A stretch of 64,000 nucleotides of DNA from Mesorhizobium sp. M4B.F.Ca.ET.203.01.1.1. Its GTDB lineage: Bacteria > Pseudomonadota > Alphaproteobacteria > Rhizobiales > Rhizobiaceae. The position numbers and the translations under genes are program-made. The notes beneath the pieces are model-generated. The model searched no databases. It worked only from the letters and a program-made list of their open reading frames with translations, and had not been told where the DNA came from. The stretch spans positions 124,001-188,000 of the forward strand of contig NZ_SRUO01000002.1 of the NCBI RefSeq assembly GCF_004791025.1, in the 5' to 3' direction. This document shows, in pieces, positions 61,963 to 64,000 of this stretch (the first letter of the stretch is position 1; each line of letters starts with the position of its first letter).

Positions 61963-62232
61963 ATGACTTTTCTCGACTACCTGATTTCAGTAGACGCCAG
62001 GACCGCCTTGATGGGACGCATGATGCAGAAGCTCGGCGTCGACAGACAGTTGAAGGTCATCGCGGACCATGCCGCCGTTACCAACCGGGCGGTAGACCGC
62101 TGCCGCTCCTGCGGTCACCAGGATGAATGTTCGACCTGGCTTGACCAACACCTGCAAGCCGACGACCCACCAGATTACTGCCGCAACCGCGACCTCATTG
62201 CACGGCTGCAGCATGCGGCCGGCCAGCGATAG
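61963..62232 (+). CDS. DUF6455-like four-cysteine protein
   Basis: 89-residue soluble protein. The N-terminal part TFLDYLISVDARTALMGRMM is helical. Cys47, Cys50, Cys56 and Cys73 (RCRSCGHQDECSTWL, PDYCRN) form a four-cysteine set that could bind zinc or an FeS cluster. This arrangement is typical of short rhizobial proteins of the DUF6455 family, function unknown. AGGAG precedes the ATG at 61963. A FixK box lies 41 bp upstream. Confidence 0.7.
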   Translation: MTFLDYLISVDARTALMGRMMQKLGVDRQLKVIADHAAVTNRAVDRCRSCGHQDECSTWLDQHLQADDPPDYCRNRDLIARLQHAAGQR

Positions 62233-62316
62233 TTGCTTTCAGCAGCGGCCGACCGCATGTAGCGTCCCATCGCTTGCGCGTAGCGGAGAGGTCTGCGAAT
62301 GCCGTTGGACTTCCGG

Positions 62317-62344
62317 GGTTTGACAAGTGCCACCGTGTCAAACC
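62317..62344. repeat. 8-bp inverted repeat with 12-bp spacer
   Basis: GGTTTGAC at 62317-62324 is matched by GTCAAACC at 62337-62344. The spacer is 12 bp, too long for a FixK box. It stands before the broken LysE gene and could be an old operator or a hairpin. Confidence 0.35.
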
Positions 62345-62387
62345 GAGTTTGCAGGTGATGGATTTGCCTCCACGGGACAGGCAGTTT

Positions 62388-62928
62388 TGAGCAGGCTGTT
62401 TTTCCTGGAAGCATTTCTGCTCTTCGTCGCGCCCGGGCCAACCAATGCTCTTCTGATGGCCGGCGCGGCCAAGCGGCAGAAGGCGATTGCACTCTTGGTC
62501 GCACAGGCCTGCGGATAGGGGATCGCAGCAGCCTGCTGGTTTGCGCTGCGCCTGCCGTCCGACGCGTTCAGGTACTCAAGCTGGGTGCAGCCGTATGGCT
62601 CGCAATACTTGGCGTGCGTCTGATAGGCATCGACCGGATCGACGCATCCGAAGACGGGGATGGCCTTTCTGTTCTGGTAACGACTGCCCTCAACCCGAAA
62701 GCCTTCATATATTGTCTGGCAACCGTGCCGGTAGACGCGAGGCCATATGACTTGGGCTTGTTCTGGATTGTGCTCTTGGTGACCACAGCCGCCTCCGGCT
62801 CGATGTGGCTCTTGCTCGGTAGGCGGCTCAGCGGAGGCGAAGAAATGGCAGACAGGATCGCGGGTGCGGCGCTTGTTGTATTTGCCTTGACGCTGCTGCG
62901 GCCTCTGTTGGCAATAGCCGCGACCTAG
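62388..62928 (+). pseudogene. LysE/RhtB-type exporter gene, broken
   Basis: LFFLEAFLLFVAPGPTNALL at the start matches the first helix of LysE/RhtB amino acid exporters. An in-frame TAG occurs at 62516-62518, and the frame after it soon shifts: sense continues in another frame as VLKLGAAVWLAILGVRLIG (about 62580-62635), then TALNPKAFIYCLA and a final helix to a stop at 62926-62928. There is no good start codon. At least one nonsense change and one frameshift are needed, so it is not functional. Confidence 0.7.
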
Positions 62929-62985
62929 GTTCAACGCGGATATTAATTCGAATTTTGGGTCATGCAGAATTTCTGCCGTGCTGAA

Positions 62986-63684
62986 CTAAGAGACAAGCAC
63001 CACCGACAGCGGCCCCGCGCAGAAAAGGTTATCCGTCACCGCACTTACGCCGCCGACATTTTCAGCGGCGACAATGGCTGCCTGCCGTTCGCGTTCGTCG
63101 AAGATGGCACCGCTCAGTATCACTACCCCTTTGTCCACCGTCACGTCGATCATGTCCTTGCCGGCCAATTTCTGCTTCGCAAGCTCGGCAATAATCTTCT
63201 GACGGATCTGATCGTCGTCCGTGGCTGTAGGGGCCGATCCGGGCAAGGCATTCAGCAATGCCCGCAGAAGATCGGAGCGGGTGACAATGCCGACAACGTT
63301 GCCATCGTCGACGACGGGAATACGTTTGACGTGATGGCGCATCATGAGTTCGACGATCTCGGGCAGCGATACGCTGGGGGATACCGTAACGACATCCGTC
63401 GTCATTACCTCCTCGATACGCCGTCCGTTGGCTTGAACATATTCGTCGGCGGCTCTTCCGGGGCTCACGAGAAACTCCAGCCAACGCGAGCGCCTGCGTT
63501 GCGTGCCGAGCTCTCCGCGGCGCAGGAAGTCTCCTTCGCTGACAATGCCCACCAGCGCGCCGTCGCTGCCAATGACCGGAAGGCCGCTGATCTTCCTGGA
63601 GAGCATCAACCCTACCGCATCGGAGATCGACGCCGTAGGTCCTATCCCGATGACCGGTGCGGTCATAATGGCGTCGGCCTGCAT
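62986..63684 (-). CDS. Tandem CBS-domain protein with C-terminal BON domain
   Basis: 232-residue protein. Two CBS domains (about 6-60, IMTAPVIGIGPTASISDAVG, and about 95-150, EVMTTDVVTVSPSVSLPEIV) normally sense adenosine nucleotides. The C-terminal part (about 160-225, DVTVDKGVVILSGAIFDERE) is a BON domain, associated with membrane or ligand binding. GGAGG before the ATG at 63684 decides the start. It lies 65 bp behind ccoS. It may report energy state, but its effect is unknown. Confidence 0.85.
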   Translation of the reverse strand: MQADAIMTAPVIGIGPTASISDAVGLMLSRKISGLPVIGSDGALVGIVSEGDFLRRGELGTQRRRSRWLEFLVSPGRAADEYVQANGRRIEEVMTTDVVTVSPSVSLPEIVELMMRHHVKRIPVVDDGNVVGIVTRSDLLRALLNALPGSAPTATDDDQIRQKIIAELAKQKLAGKDMIDVTVDKGVVILSGAIFDERERQAAIVAAENVGGVSAVTDNLFCAGPLSVVLVS

Positions 63685-63749
63685 GTCTGCCTCCCGTGAT
63701 ATCGATCGGTCATTGTCGAGATCTTGCGCGGCAGATGCCTTGATCTCAA

Positions 63750-63923
63750 TCATTTCCGGCTTCGACGGATGTCATTTTGCTTGTCGTCGCGGTCGATGAG
63801 TATCCGCGCCGCGGCTCCATCAAGATCCTCGTACTGACCGCTTCTCAAGGCCCACAGGAAGCCAGTCAGTCCAAGCGCACCGAGGAACAGCGCTACCGGG
63901 ATGAGGTAGATGAGCGTCGTCAT
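63750..63923 (-). CDS. ccoS: cbb3 oxidase assembly protein CcoS (FixS)
   Basis: 57-residue single-helix protein. MTTLIYLIPVALFLGALGLT at the start and FLWALRSGQYEDLDGAAARI after it are the CcoS pattern. It is needed for cofactor insertion into cbb3-type cytochrome oxidase, the high-affinity oxidase of micro-oxic rhizobia. The ATG at 63923 begins the helix. As the last gene of ccoGHIS it implies that ccoI and probably ccoNOQP lie just beyond the right edge. Confidence 0.88.
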   Translation of the reverse strand: MTTLIYLIPVALFLGALGLTGFLWALRSGQYEDLDGAAARILIDRDDKQNDIRRSRK

Positions 63924-64000
63924 GAGAGTTGAACCAGCATGCCGGGGCGCGCGCGCCGATCTTGCCAAGCGAATTCAGCCGATGAACTTCTCGCGGAACC
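63920..64000 (-). CDS. Possible end of the upstream ccoI gene
   Basis: A minus frame open from the window edge ends TGA at 63920-63922, overlapping the ccoS ATG (ATGA), the arrangement often seen for ccoI and ccoS. The 26 visible codons have no diagnostic motif, so this is only a context-based guess. Confidence 0.3.
   Translation of the reverse strand, partial: GSARSSSAEFAWQDRRARPGMLVQLS

Noticed and set aside
1..64000. CRISPR arrays, tRNA or rRNA genes, transposases, prophage genes
   Set aside because: No repeat-spacer pattern, no tRNA-like cloverleaf with CCA end region, no rRNA segment and no transposase or integrase motif was recognised on either strand.

Overview
The window reads as GC-rich alphaproteobacterial DNA, most likely from a rhizobium of the Mesorhizobium type (order Hyphomicrobiales). 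The basis is codon usage, a heme-PAS FixL with FixJ and a FixK-type regulator, a SyrA/ExoX-like small membrane protein, a rhizobial host-attachment-family protein, and a CcoS (FixS) gene at the right edge, which implies that a cbb3 oxidase locus lies just outside. Nothing in the sequence shows whether this is chromosome or plasmid. No tRNA, rRNA, CRISPR array or insertion sequence was seen.

The window is a low-oxygen survival region built around one regulatory motif. Twenty perfect copies of TTGA-N6-TCAA, the FNR/FixK operator pattern, lie between genes, and most end about 40 to 75 bp before a start codon. The oxygen relay is present: FixL (59312-60865), FixJ (58708-59322), and a cysteine-free FixK-like regulator (14254-14901) whose upstream DNA carries a FixJ-box-like element. 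FixK boxes stand before sulfide:quinone oxidoreductase, host-attachment protein, universal stress proteins, groEL, the arginine deiminase operon, small unknown genes, two c-type cytochrome or efflux units, a Spy-like protein, a phasin and others.

Layout: 1-2.3 kb, sqr and a divergent SqrR/BigR-like ArsR repressor, then a host-attachment protein. 2.3-3.8 kb, remnants of a cupredoxin and a NapC/NirT cytochrome around a flavin-binding protein. 3.9-9.8 kb, a flavin-binding protein, Usp, beta-CASP nuclease and P-type ATPase. 10-13.6 kb, phosphoketolase and acetate kinase. 13.7-18.8 kb, GNAT, FixK, SyrA-like protein, phosphoesterase, a kinase-Usp fusion and Usp. 18.9-26 kb, groEL, a frameshifted gene, an SRPBCC protein and arcDABC. 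26-36.5 kb, cupredoxin, flavodoxin-fold reductase, DUF4010, TrxC, P1B ATPase, an acyl-CoA ligase-acetyltransferase and an APH/P-loop fusion. 36.5-48 kb, cytochromes, Usp, a HlyD-FtsX-ABC exporter, phosphoribosyltransferase, DUF2267, Spy-like protein, Hsp20, phasin and a lipoyl-like protein. 48-55 kb, Usp, an MgtA-like ATPase, DUF2231 and a PepSY-regulator-kinase set. 55-64 kb, a reductase, a nucleotide kinase, a LuxR-TPR regulator, FixJL, Usp, DUF6455, a broken LysE gene, a CBS-BON protein and CcoS.

Together the genes fit a switch from aerobic growth to hypoxic persistence. ATP would come by substrate-level phosphorylation (phosphoketolase to acetyl phosphate to acetate kinase, and arginine to carbamoyl phosphate to carbamate kinase), with alternative electron input from sulfide, protein protection by GroEL, Hsp20 and Spy, ion and metal control by three P-type ATPases, and signalling by Usp proteins, a Usp-fused kinase and protein acetylation. 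Several broken genes show that parts of the region are decaying.
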